This document shows, piece after piece, positions 52,558 to 60,350 of a DNA stretch of 64,000 bases (positions within the stretch are counted from its first letter, which is position 1; each line of letters starts with the position of its first letter). The DNA lies in the NCBI GenBank assembly GCA_964555675.1, contig CAZKTU010000001.1:165620-229619 (forward strand), read 5' to 3'. Source of the DNA: CAIWXH01 sp964555675 (lineage in GTDB: Bacteria; Chloroflexota; Chloroflexia; Chloroflexales; Chloroflexaceae). Under the pieces are notes generated by a model. It was not told the origin of the DNA. It saw only the letters and a program-made list of their open reading frames with translations, and did not search any database. A program made the position numbers and the translations under genes.

Positions 52558-53634
52558 TTACATATACATAAAATTATGATATTGGCTAATATTATTTTGA
52601 GGTTTATGTTGAATATATGATTCATAACCAGTTTTCAAATCTTCAAGTGTTAATATTTTTTTCTCATTATTAGCATCAATATTATTACTAATTGCATTAC
52701 TAAATAATCTTCTTGAATATGAGTTTTTACAATGATTAATATAAACTTCAATATCACCTCCAAAATGAGGGAAATTTGACATCTTATCATTAAAAAAATT
52801 ATTATTAATTTTGGTATCCAAATTCCACCCTATTCGGTGTGATAAACATTTCATGACTTCAAATAATTCTTCTGGGGAATATTTATCAATAACAAATTTC
52901 CAAGGAAAACGTCTTTTTAATCCCGGATTGATACTAAAAAATCCTTCTTCTAATTCCTTTTCATATCCGGCAATTATACAGACAAATTCATGTTTATGTT
53001 CGGATAAGTGAGCATTTAACATATTAATAATAGTTTTTGAAAATGTATCAGGATCATTTCCACCTCCAAGAGCATATGCTTCGTCAATAAATAATACCCC
53101 TCCCTTTGCTTTATCGAGTAGTTCCTGTGTTTTTGGTTCCGTATGACCAACAAATTTACCAATAAAATCTGATTTTTTAGCACAAATTACATTGTTTGTA
53201 GGGATATATCCTAAATGACAATAAATATTTGCTAAAATATGGGCAACGGTAGTTTTACCCACCCCGGGAGGACCACATAAAATTGTATGAAGATTATCAG
53301 TCGATTTCAATGATGTATCATATAAATCTTGAACACAATATAGTACCAAATCTATAATATTTTCTTTAAGTTTTTTCATACCGATCATTTGATTAAGTTC
53401 TTGAAGAAACGGTGCAAGTAACCATAATCTTTCTTGATTAATAAACGCATTGTTAAAATTATTTTTTCCAATATTATATCCCAAATTAATTAAAAAATCT
53501 AAATCTATTTTATTATTATTATTTACGACCGATCTAACATCTGTATTTTGTTGTAACCAATTATTTAAATTAATAAGCTTAATATTTGAACTTTTATCTA
53601 CTTTATTTTCTTTAAAGAAAAAAGGTAACATCAT
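52558..53634 (-). CDS. CbbX/SpoVK-like AAA+ ATPase
   Basis: 358 residues. N-terminal region 1-110 is unknown. GPPGVGKT Walker A (121-128), VGHTEPKTQELL, LFIDEAYAL Walker B (Asp184, Glu185), FVCIIAGYEKEL sensor 1 and NPGLKRRFPW with arginine finger follow in order. The VGHTEPKT and IDEAYAL signatures are those of CbbX/SpoVK AAA proteins, which remodel protein complexes as hexamers. In a virus it could remodel capsid or replication assemblies, though that is inference. Confidence 0.85.
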   Translation of the reverse strand: MMLPFFFKENKVDKSSNIKLINLNNWLQQNTDVRSVVNNNNKIDLDFLINLGYNIGKNNFNNAFINQERLWLLAPFLQELNQMIGMKKLKENIIDLVLYCVQDLYDTSLKSTDNLHTILCGPPGVGKTTVAHILANIYCHLGYIPTNNVICAKKSDFIGKFVGHTEPKTQELLDKAKGGVLFIDEAYALGGGNDPDTFSKTIINMLNAHLSEHKHEFVCIIAGYEKELEEGFFSINPGLKRRFPWKFVIDKYSPEELFEVMKCLSHRIGWNLDTKINNNFFNDKMSNFPHFGGDIEVYINHCKNSYSRRLFSNAISNNIDANNEKKILTLEDLKTGYESYIQHKPQNNISQYHNFMYM

Positions 53635-53642
53635 CTTTTTAA

Positions 53643-53665
53643 TAGTTTTAATATTTTTAAAACTA
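53643..53665. terminator. AT-rich hairpin at end of fibre gene
   Basis: Arms TAGTTTTAA and TTAAAACTA around five bases; the stop codon of the minus-strand fibre gene lies in the right arm. It replaces the usual palindrome. Confidence 0.5.
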
Positions 53666-54391
53666 ATTTAATCGAGTAATTCCCATTCTACTTCCAACTT
53701 GAATTATCATTGTAGCTGCAACTGCACCATCTCGACTACATTCTACCGCGATCGTATCTCCGCTATTAAATTGACCTTGATAAGATAATGCTAATGTATT
53801 TATTGCTGTAGTGCTAGATCCTGGCTGATTCGTCATTCTTGCTAAAATGGTCCCAGGGCCTGGAGACGGACTTAATACTAAACCGAATTCTCTTCTAACA
53901 CCCGTATTTGCGGATTGAGTATATAACAAATTTACATCAAAATGATATACACCGGTTGCAGGTATTGTTAATATTCCAGTATTATAATCTAAAGGAGAAG
54001 AGGAGAATGTTGAATATGCGGTCCCTGAATTTGTTATACTTGTCCCGGTCCATCCTGTTAAAATAGCAGATGAATATGGAATTAATCCAGTTCCTGTACC
54101 TGTAAAAGTTTTAGCTGTACCAATTATAGTATGTAAGCTATCTAAAGTTGACCACGTTGGTACTCCATCAGACGATACTTTTAAATATTGATTTGTAGTT
54201 CCGATAGGTAATCTTTCTAAAAAATTATCAACACCTCCTGTTTGACAATATATCATATCACCACGTGTTGTGGTAATAAAATCTTGAATTCTTATATTAT
54301 TTGTTCCTGTAGCATTAAATTTCAGAGCACCGGTCACGCCGGTTTGTTTTACAAATTCAAGAGGTGCAGATAAAGGATAATAACCAGACAT
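53663..54391 (-). CDS. Fibre-like protein with C1q/TNF-type head
   Basis: 242 residues, rich in Thr, Gly and Ser and poor in Lys compared with neighbours. A central RGDMIYCQ...FLERLPIGTTNQYLKV...GVPTWS unit (about 43-82) is a tail-fibre linker motif frequent in phage and giant-virus fibres. From about 95 to the end is a beta-sandwich reminiscent of C1q heads (YHFDVNLLYTQSA...GPGTILARM...LALSYQGQFNSGDTIAVECS...MIIQVGSRMGI). Probably a trimeric receptor-binding or adhesion protein on the virion surface. GC content is above that of neighbours. Confidence 0.75.
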   Translation of the reverse strand: MSGYYPLSAPLEFVKQTGVTGALKFNATGTNNIRIQDFITTTRGDMIYCQTGGVDNFLERLPIGTTNQYLKVSSDGVPTWSTLDSLHTIIGTAKTFTGTGTGLIPYSSAILTGWTGTSITNSGTAYSTFSSSPLDYNTGILTIPATGVYHFDVNLLYTQSANTGVRREFGLVLSPSPGPGTILARMTNQPGSSTTAINTLALSYQGQFNSGDTIAVECSRDGAVAATMIIQVGSRMGITRLN

Positions 54392-54429
54392 ATTTATTAT
54401 TTTTAAAAGTAATTATTTAACATATATTA

Positions 54430-54443
54430 AAAAATGAAAATTA
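54430..54443 (+). promoter_or_regulatory. Early-promoter-like element
   Basis: AAAAAATGAAAATT, 24-37 bases before the start at 54467. Confidence 0.45.
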
Positions 54444-54466
54444 TAGAATAACTTGTAAAAATAAAA

Positions 54467-55048
54467 ATGACAACTAAAGAAAAAGCAATTAATGCTCAAG
54501 ATAATCATCAAATTAAAGAAGAATCAACTATAAAATCGTATGAAATTTTTAAAGTATTAGATGATAAAAATAGCGAACAAATATGTAGTAAAATATTTAC
54601 CATAAATAAAAAAGCATATCTACAACAATTTAAACAAAAACAATTTAAACAAAAACGATTAAATTTTATTACGAAAATTAAACTAACTAGCAATGAAAAT
54701 ATAACACACGTTGTTATTTCATTTGGTGGTTTATCTCCTAAAATATGGTTTGAAGTAAAAGATAATGAAATATCATCAATCTTAGAAAACGATCCATTAT
54801 TATTACCCAGTGATTGTGATATAAGTCTAGAAATGTATAATAATGAATCACTTTTAGATGGTGAATTGTTAATTACATCCAAAATATATGATACAATATA
54901 TACTAATTTATATAAAAATGGTGATTTTAGAATATCTAAATTAGTTTATAATCCTATAAATTCTAATTATAATGTATTTATATTATTTTCAGAATTACAG
55001 ATAGGACGTTGGAATCCATATTGTGGAGGTATATTATTTTGTGAATAA
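54467..55048 (+). CDS. Hypothetical strand-rich protein
   Basis: 193 residues. An N-terminal charged helix with a short tandem QFKQK repeat (about 52-63), then probable beta-sandwich strands (THVVISFGGLSPKIWFEV, DGELLITSKIYDTIYTNLY). No named family. It lies opposite the fibre gene and converges with another structural-looking gene, so a virion role is plausible. Confidence 0.5.
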   Translation: MTTKEKAINAQDNHQIKEESTIKSYEIFKVLDDKNSEQICSKIFTINKKAYLQQFKQKQFKQKRLNFITKIKLTSNENITHVVISFGGLSPKIWFEVKDNEISSILENDPLLLPSDCDISLEMYNNESLLDGELLITSKIYDTIYTNLYKNGDFRISKLVYNPINSNYNVFILFSELQIGRWNPYCGGILFCE

Positions 55049-55049
55049 G

Positions 55050-55062
55050 TACTCGTTGAGTA
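55050..55062. terminator. Palindromic terminator, convergent pair
   Basis: TACTCGTTGAGTA, directly after the stop at 55048 and ten bases before the minus-strand stop at 55072. Confidence 0.7.
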
Positions 55063-55071
55063 ATAAATATT

Positions 55072-55533
55072 TTAAACATCTGTAGGAAATTCTACAAATG
55101 TAGAATTGACAGTATTATTCGAAACAAAAGCCTCAACTACAACGGTAATTTGTCTTGGTAGAGTAGCATGTCTGTCGATATATAAAGTATATTCATAAGG
55201 ATTAAATGCTGATACATCATATGAAAATTCGCCTACTGCATCATCGACGGCTTCGTCGAAACTTTGGACTAACGTGGAACTTGTTGCTCTTCGTATAATA
55301 TATATTTTAGATCTAAAATGTTTTAAATTATCTGATTCTGTTATATTTTCATCTGTAAATGCAAATGCGTTAATAGAAAGTAAATGACCGCTTACTGTAC
55401 CATCTAAACCTGGAGTAAATTTAAATATCGGAATAGTTCCGGTTCCAGAATTAATTATTTTTACATTTGACCCTTTAATATGTCCTGGTGCCGATTTTAT
55501 AGTACCGGTTGTTTCATAATAATCATTACTCAT
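55072..55533 (-). CDS. Hypothetical beta-rich, likely structural protein
   Basis: 153 residues, Thr/Val/Ile-rich strands, no Cys and no membrane segment (IFKFTPGLDGTVSGHLLSIN, YTLYIDRHATLPRQITVVVE). Composition resembles the fibre gene. Perhaps a capsid accessory or fibre protein; no diagnostic motif. Confidence 0.5.
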   Translation of the reverse strand: MSNDYYETTGTIKSAPGHIKGSNVKIINSGTGTIPIFKFTPGLDGTVSGHLLSINAFAFTDENITESDNLKHFRSKIYIIRRATSSTLVQSFDEAVDDAVGEFSYDVSAFNPYEYTLYIDRHATLPRQITVVVEAFVSNNTVNSTFVEFPTDV

Positions 55534-55544
55534 TTATTTTAATC

Positions 55545-55562
55545 TAATATTATTTAATATTA
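55545..55562. terminator. AT-rich palindrome at end of transporter-like gene
   Basis: TAATATTATTTAATATTA, overlapping the minus-strand stop at 55560. An AT-only substitute for the usual palindrome. Confidence 0.45.
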
Positions 55563-55889
55563 TTTTTCATCAGATAAGAATAATATAATTGCGATAAATG
55601 CAAATATCAATCCTATGTATGATTTAGTTCCGATATGTTCTTTCAATATAAATAAACCGATAAATGTAACCATTATATCACTCCATAAATCCCATGTTAA
55701 ATTTAATGTTGTCATGCTTGAATAGTTTAATCCTAAATAAAAAAATATTGGTATCAATGAATATAGCACCATTGTAATAAAAATATAATTAAAATTTTTT
55801 TCTCCTGTTTGAATAGATTTAATTATTGGTAAAGAAATTACATCTACTAATGCTAAAAGAGCTCCAAATAATAAACCAGCTACCTTCAT
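55560..55889 (-). CDS. Half-size EamA/small multidrug resistance-like membrane protein
   Basis: 109 residues with four membrane helices (about 4-22, 32-52, 62-82, 88-106). The pattern GLLFGALLALVD...SLIPIFFYLGL...TTLNLTWDLWSDIMVTFIGLFILKEHIG...GLIFAFIAIILF resembles one half of EamA or SMR proteins; the FILKEHIG turn is typical. Such single-unit transporters occur in other giant viruses and presumably dimerise. Substrate unknown. Confidence 0.65.
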   Translation of the reverse strand: MKVAGLLFGALLALVDVISLPIIKSIQTGEKNFNYIFITMVLYSLIPIFFYLGLNYSSMTTLNLTWDLWSDIMVTFIGLFILKEHIGTKSYIGLIFAFIAIILFLSDEK

Positions 55890-55921
55890 TTATTAATTAG
55901 AACTTTTATTTTTTGAAATAA

Positions 55922-55940
55922 AATCACTCGTTGAGTGATT
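55922..55940. terminator. First GTGA-type palindrome
   Basis: AATCACTCGTTGAGTGATT. From here to the right edge the arms read CACTC/GAGTG in place of TACTC/GAGTA. Terminates the minus-strand gene at 55946. Confidence 0.72.
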
Positions 55941-55945
55941 AATAA

Positions 55946-56386
55946 TTAAAATATTATATCATGTTTAGTAAATTTATATATACTTTTTGTATAAATTAAT
56001 TCGTTGATTACATTACGAACACCTTTTCTAATAGTTTTAACGTAATATACATAATTATAATATTGTTTTTGAAAATCTAAAGGGAATATATTCATTTTAT
56101 TGTATAGATATTTAAGAAGATCAAAATAACAAAGATACAATATTTCTTTTGCTATTTTTTCGTAATTTTTCTTTTTGAAAATAAATAATTGATCTTTATT
56201 AATATAATCTCCTTTATAATAGAAAGTTTTTAATGCTTTTGTAAACATAAGATTATCATCAACGTCAGATAAAGTAGAATAATCTAATTCTTCAATATAT
56301 TCTTTAACCATTTTATTCATAAATTCAAGAGTAAATATTCTTATTATATATTTAGGATTAATATTAGAATAGTCATATGTGTCCAT
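55946..56386 (-). CDS. Hypothetical protein, Lys/Tyr-rich helical
   Basis: 146 residues, Tyr- and Lys-rich amphipathic helices, basic overall, no recognised domain. Might bind nucleic acid because of its charge, but no motif supports this. Confidence 0.5.
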   Translation of the reverse strand: MDTYDYSNINPKYIIRIFTLEFMNKMVKEYIEELDYSTLSDVDDNLMFTKALKTFYYKGDYINKDQLFIFKKKNYEKIAKEILYLCYFDLLKYLYNKMNIFPLDFQKQYYNYVYYVKTIRKGVRNVINELIYTKSIYKFTKHDIIF

Positions 56387-56442
56387 TTGAAAATAATTAG
56401 CTAGTAATTTTAAAATCTATAAGAAAGTAAAATTAAAATTCA

Positions 56443-56463
56443 TTTTCACTCAATGAGTGAAAA
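56443..56463. terminator. GTGA-type palindromic terminator
   Basis: TTTTCACTCAATGAGTGAAAA, 15 bases past the minus-strand stop at 56479. Confidence 0.74.
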
Positions 56464-56478
56464 ATATTGACTATTTTA

Positions 56479-56664
56479 TTATTCTTTTTTCGGTGTTTCC
56501 CATTCGATCGTAATTTTAATATTATCTGGAAGGCATCCATCTGCTACAAAAGCTTGTTTATTAATATAAATTGAATTCATATTAATTAACGTACCTTCTG
56601 TTTTAAAAACTCTCGTATTTTTTGTATCTTTTTCAAGAGGAGCATTTATCGTAAAGACTGGCAT
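56479..56664 (-). CDS. Small hypothetical protein
   Basis: 61 residues, soluble, strand-rich (PVFTINAPLEKD, IKITIEWETPKKE). Kept because it is framed by a promoter-like element and a palindrome. Unknown function. Confidence 0.5.
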   Translation of the reverse strand: MPVFTINAPLEKDTKNTRVFKTEGTLINMNSIYINKQAFVADGCLPDNIKITIEWETPKKE

Positions 56665-56703
56665 GATTATTCAAACAAATTTTAAAAAGATTAAAACTTG
56701 AAT

Positions 56704-56717
56704 AATTTTTCATTTTT
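56704..56717 (-). promoter_or_regulatory. Early-promoter-like element
   Basis: Minus strand AAAAATGAAAAATT, 40-53 bases before the start at 56664. Confidence 0.45.
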
Positions 56718-56730
56718 CACTCAATGAGTG
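56718..56730. terminator. GTGA-type palindromic terminator
   Basis: CACTCAATGAGTG, 15 bases past the minus-strand stop at 56746. Confidence 0.72.
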
Positions 56731-56745
56731 GTATTTAATATTAAT

Positions 56746-57753
56746 TTATTCATCTTCTTCAATTTCCTCGACTTCTGTCTGAGTGAATCGAGAAAATTCT
56801 TCCCCGAATAATTCTAAAAGCTTAGGAGCAGCAGAATCATCAAAGTATTTGAAATTTGAAACATTTGCAAGTGCAATTTCATCAAATGAAAGAGGTGTAA
56901 TATCTTCAATTGATTCAAGCTGCGTAGGATCTTCAAGGTCGCATTTTCCGATCGTTGCATACTTCTTTTTGTTATTTTCCATATAATTGGCAATAACAAA
57001 ATTGCATTCATCTGTGAGGTTCAAATAAAGATTGCTGTTTTTTGTTTGTGCAACAACTTTCTTTTTGGGTTGAATAGAAGAAACAGAAGAAGTACTTGCT
57101 GATGATGAAGCACCATTCATTTTGATATCAACTTTGTGAAGCATTGATTCTTTTTTCTTACCAGAGTTTGTCCATGCTGCAGATAAAAGAGGGGCCATTC
57201 TTCCTACATCATATGTTTTTCCTGTTGTAGGATCAATGTATTCAGGTCTAAGACCTTCTCTTGCAGCTGCATATTCTTCTTTACAAAACAATTGATAATC
57301 GTTCAATTGTTTTGTTTCAGCTTGAACACCAGTAGATTCAACATTGACGGCAATTCCATTATTTCTAAGATAATTGACAACGTCATGGAAATGAACCTTC
57401 GAAAAAGTTCTCGAATCATCTTTCTTCATATGTTTCATGCCAAGAGTCGGAAACGAAGCTTTCATCAACTTGTAATGAGCTTCCATTTCAGGAGAATTAG
57501 CTCCGGGACCTTTGATAGCAGAAGACTTTGCATCCTTTTTACCTGGATGTTCAATCACGGTAAGAGAAGCATAAGTTTGAGGAGTGTTCAAAGATTGAGG
57601 TTTCGAAACTTGAATCGAAGATGATGCAATAATGCTTCTATTTTCTCCTCTGAAAAAAGAAAGAATAGAGTTTTTAATTGCACCCGAAGAGCTAGTATCA
57701 TGCGAAATGATATAGTTGGTCAAAGCATCGGCAAACAGATCGATAGAAGACAT
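56746..57753 (-). CDS. Acidic-tailed, HMG-box-like protein paralogous to the gene at 62723
   Basis: 335 residues. Short N-terminal helix and a Ser-rich linker precede a homologous block (about 88-140): SPEMEAHYKLMKASFPTLGMKHM...VHFHDVVNYLRNNGI. The paralogue reads SASMQNHYKALKAAISDIGIKHM. Residues 149-203 (LNDYQLFCKEEYAAARE...VGRMAPLLSAAWTNSGKKKES) resemble an HMG/YABBY box, a DNA-bending module known in NCLDVs. A final fold (LYLNLT...YATIGK, about 235-300) and a Glu-rich end follow. GC-richer than most genes here. Likely an abundant DNA-packaging or core protein. Confidence 0.65.
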   Translation of the reverse strand: MSSIDLFADALTNYIISHDTSSSGAIKNSILSFFRGENRSIIASSSIQVSKPQSLNTPQTYASLTVIEHPGKKDAKSSAIKGPGANSPEMEAHYKLMKASFPTLGMKHMKKDDSRTFSKVHFHDVVNYLRNNGIAVNVESTGVQAETKQLNDYQLFCKEEYAAAREGLRPEYIDPTTGKTYDVGRMAPLLSAAWTNSGKKKESMLHKVDIKMNGASSSASTSSVSSIQPKKKVVAQTKNSNLYLNLTDECNFVIANYMENNKKKYATIGKCDLEDPTQLESIEDITPLSFDEIALANVSNFKYFDDSAAPKLLELFGEEFSRFTQTEVEEIEEDE

Positions 57754-57786
57754 AAATGGATAATAAATGGATAATAAATGGAATGA
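57754..57786. repeat. Three-copy 11-bp repeat in leader of acidic-tailed gene
   Basis: AATGGATAATA repeated three times immediately upstream (minus sense) of the start codon at 57753. Likely in the 5' leader. Confidence 0.5.
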
Positions 57787-57822
57787 TAATTCAAAACAAA
57801 AATTTGAAAAATCTCTATTTTA

Positions 57823-57842
57823 TATTTTTTTTCATTTTTTAA
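57823..57842 (-). promoter_or_regulatory. Early-promoter-like element
   Basis: Minus strand TTAAAAAATGAAAAAAAATA, 70-89 bases before the start at 57753. Confidence 0.5.
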
Positions 57843-57972
57843 CTTTTGAATAATAAGTTATCTAAAAAAAATAGTTTACCAACAAATAACATACGCATGT
57901 TTTATATAAATCCACGTATTAGAATTATATTATATACATATATTATATTAATAGCATGAATGTAAAATATTT

Positions 57973-57985
57973 CACTCGGTGAGTG
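57973..57985. terminator. GTGA-type palindromic terminator of SNF2 gene
   Basis: CACTCGGTGAGTG, about 40 bases beyond the minus-strand stop at 58026. Confidence 0.7.
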
Positions 57986-58025
57986 GTTTGGTGAGAGAGA
58001 ATTATTTTTTTTTGTTATTTGAATA

Positions 58026-59990
58026 TTAGATTCCAAGAATTTGTCTCATAAGTGAAGAGTCTGGGGTTGCCGATACTTTTTTCGTGGTAGTACCGAGGTA
58101 GCTATCAGACATAACGTTTTTCGAATTGCAAATCGAAAGAACTCTGCTTTCAACAGTTTCATTGTTATTGAGATAGTATGCAGTAACCTCTTTAGACTGA
58201 CCCATTCGAAATGATCGCCCGATAGCCTGTTTGTGTACTGCGTCATTCCACCAAGGTTCAACAAGAATGACTTTTGACGCCTCAGTGATATTCAATCCTT
58301 CAGAACCAACTTTATATGGTAGAAGAAGAACACGAAATGAGCTATCTGTTCGGAATGATTGAAGATATGCAGTTCGAAGAGGACCTTTGACAGACCCGTC
58401 GATTTGAATACTTTTGATATTATTAGCATCAAGAGCATGTCTGATAAGTTCGAGGGCGCTTACGAATGTTGAAAAGATAATCACCTTTTCAGTCGAAGGA
58501 AATGACATCACAAGTCTGACTATATTCTGAATTCGAGAACTCTTCGATCCTGCTGTACTTGATCGATCGAGAATCCATTTTGAAAAGTCAGGATGTTCAA
58601 CCATCAACTTCTGGATATCATCTTTATTGTCACCCATAGTTAGGATATGAGGTGCAATACAGCATTGTCTTAATCTTAAGAACCAAGTCAAGACATTATG
58701 GAAGCTGCCACCGCCGATGAATTCGAGATATGCCGTCTTCGTCCTAGTAAAAATGATATCATACAAGAGTTTTTCTTGCGGATTCATAAATTTCTGAGTC
58801 TGGATGACATTGGTCAAATCAGGAAGTTTAATCCCGACATCTTCATAGTTAGACGTGAAGATAACAGTATCACACAACTTGTCAGATATGTTGATAGATG
58901 TACCAGATCGTTTCCATTCAATAGGACGAAGGATTTTGGTGTATCCAAGAAATCGAAACTGAGCAAAAATGTCAGTATCATAATTTCGGATTGGAGTACC
59001 AGATAGACAATGCTTGTAATGGCCATAGAGCGCCATAACAGACTCGAATATTTTGGTCTTCGGGTTTGCAAAAGTTTGAGATTCATCGCAAATGACTCTT
59101 TCGAACGGTATGTAATACAACGAAGAGATTCCTCGTGCATATTGTCGTCGAACCGGATGCATACATTGAACCTGTGTGCGTTCAATGATGTAATCAACTT
59201 TTCCTTTCATAAGAGTATGTTCATCACCAAGGACAGTAATATCCTCGAGAATGTTTTTATCATACCTCATTGCAGACTTCAATACATCATATGTTGTAAT
59301 GATGATATCATAGTTCTGTTCAAGATACTCAGGCGACATGAGATCAATACGATTGCCGAGATGATCTTTATGAAAGTAAAGACATCTTGCTGCAACATCC
59401 GAATGGAAGAATTTCTCGATACAGCTTGACATCCATTCTGCCGAAACAGTCTTACTGGCAACGATCAAAGATGGTCTCTTAATTCCATTCTTCGGTGGAG
59501 TCGTTAAACATAAGATTGCTGCAGGGAGGGACTTACCAAGACCCATTGTCAGGCTGACAATACCACCACGCATACCATGATAAGGTTTTTTTTCAAGACC
59601 TCTCATGAATTTCAATGCTTCAATTTGATGAGGATACAGTTCATATCCATCCTTGAGCATTACACCATAAGTATCATAAATAGATAAAATGATGTCTTTT
59701 GCTTTGGGGTGAGTAGCAAGACGAAGAACATCACCAAATGATTCTTCATCGAGAATTTCTTTGGTAAGAGTTCCATTGTTAGCATGAGCTAACAATTCGG
59801 GGTTGATAGACGAGTAATCTTCGGAATTTAATTCGATGATATCTTCTTCATAGTCAAAGACGACTTCGTTTTCTGCATCAAATACCACTTCGTTAGAAAT
59901 AATAGTTGACTTTGAAATTGTTGCGCTTGATGTGGAAGCGATCGGTTCTTCATCTTCATCGATGATTTCAATATATGAAAGAGATGACAT
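58026..59990 (-). CDS. SNF2-type DNA-dependent ATPase/helicase
   Basis: 654 residues. An acidic N-terminal region has a duplicated NEVVFD unit (34-46). Walker A TMGLGKS (148-154), VICDESQTF (about 310; DESQ where most SNF2 proteins have DEAH/DEGH), CLSGTPIRN, then a C-terminal lobe with VGSEGLNITEA, ILVEPWWN and QAIGRSFRMGQ. This is the chromatin-remodeller/SNF2 order, with typical KxxGRSxRxGQ motif VI. Likely remodels viral DNA-protein complexes or assists transcription. Base composition is clearly GC-richer than that of the other helicase genes here, so it may have a different history or high expression. Confidence 0.88.
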   Translation of the reverse strand: MSSLSYIEIIDEDEEPIASTSSATISKSTIISNEVVFDAENEVVFDYEEDIIELNSEDYSSINPELLAHANNGTLTKEILDEESFGDVLRLATHPKAKDIILSIYDTYGVMLKDGYELYPHQIEALKFMRGLEKKPYHGMRGGIVSLTMGLGKSLPAAILCLTTPPKNGIKRPSLIVASKTVSAEWMSSCIEKFFHSDVAARCLYFHKDHLGNRIDLMSPEYLEQNYDIIITTYDVLKSAMRYDKNILEDITVLGDEHTLMKGKVDYIIERTQVQCMHPVRRQYARGISSLYYIPFERVICDESQTFANPKTKIFESVMALYGHYKHCLSGTPIRNYDTDIFAQFRFLGYTKILRPIEWKRSGTSINISDKLCDTVIFTSNYEDVGIKLPDLTNVIQTQKFMNPQEKLLYDIIFTRTKTAYLEFIGGGSFHNVLTWFLRLRQCCIAPHILTMGDNKDDIQKLMVEHPDFSKWILDRSSTAGSKSSRIQNIVRLVMSFPSTEKVIIFSTFVSALELIRHALDANNIKSIQIDGSVKGPLRTAYLQSFRTDSSFRVLLLPYKVGSEGLNITEASKVILVEPWWNDAVHKQAIGRSFRMGQSKEVTAYYLNNNETVESRVLSICNSKNVMSDSYLGTTTKKVSATPDSSLMRQILGI

Positions 59991-60055
59991 TATGAATAGA
60001 TATGGTGAATCTTGTTCGTGTTTTTAAGTGAAAAAATTTAACTTTAACAAAAAAG

Positions 60056-60074
60056 AATATTTTTTTCATTTTTA
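60056..60074 (-). promoter_or_regulatory. Early-promoter-like element of SNF2 gene
   Basis: Minus strand TAAAAATGAAAAAAATATT, 66-84 bases before the start at 59990. Confidence 0.55.
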
Positions 60075-60090
60075 AACGACTGAAAATTTT

Positions 60091-60107
60091 ACAACACGGT
60101 GTGTTGT
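60091..60107. terminator. Palindrome of different sequence near assembly gap
   Basis: ACAACACGGTGTGTTGT; seven-base arms. It is outside the common family and lies between the SNF2 promoter and the repeat, so it is likely the 3' signal of whatever the gap hides or of the gene at 60351. Confidence 0.5.
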
Positions 60108-60149
60108 GTTTTTCGGTCTACCAACCATATATTTCAACGATTGATAGCC

Positions 60150-60350
60150 TTTTTTTTTGATTTTGTAGTTTTTTTTGATTTTGTAGTTTTTTTTTGATTT
60201 TGTAGTTTTTTTTTGATTTTGTAGTTTTTTTTTGATTTTGTANNNNNNNNNNNNNNNNNNNNNNNNNNNNNNNNNNNNNNNNNNNNNNNNNNNNNNNNNN
60301 NNNNNNNNNNNNNNNNNNNNNNNNNNNNNNNNNNNNNNNNNNGTTTTTTT
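60150..60350. repeat. Tandem repeat TTTTTTTTGATTTTGTAG interrupted by a 100-base assembly gap
   Basis: About five 18-base units run from 60150 to 60242, then 100 N (60243-60342), then a related GTTTTTTTTTAATTTTGAGG. The true copy number is unknown because the assembler collapsed or broke there. Any open frame across this stretch is an artefact. The 360 bases from 59991 to 60350 otherwise hold only the SNF2 promoter and one palindrome. Confidence 0.9.
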
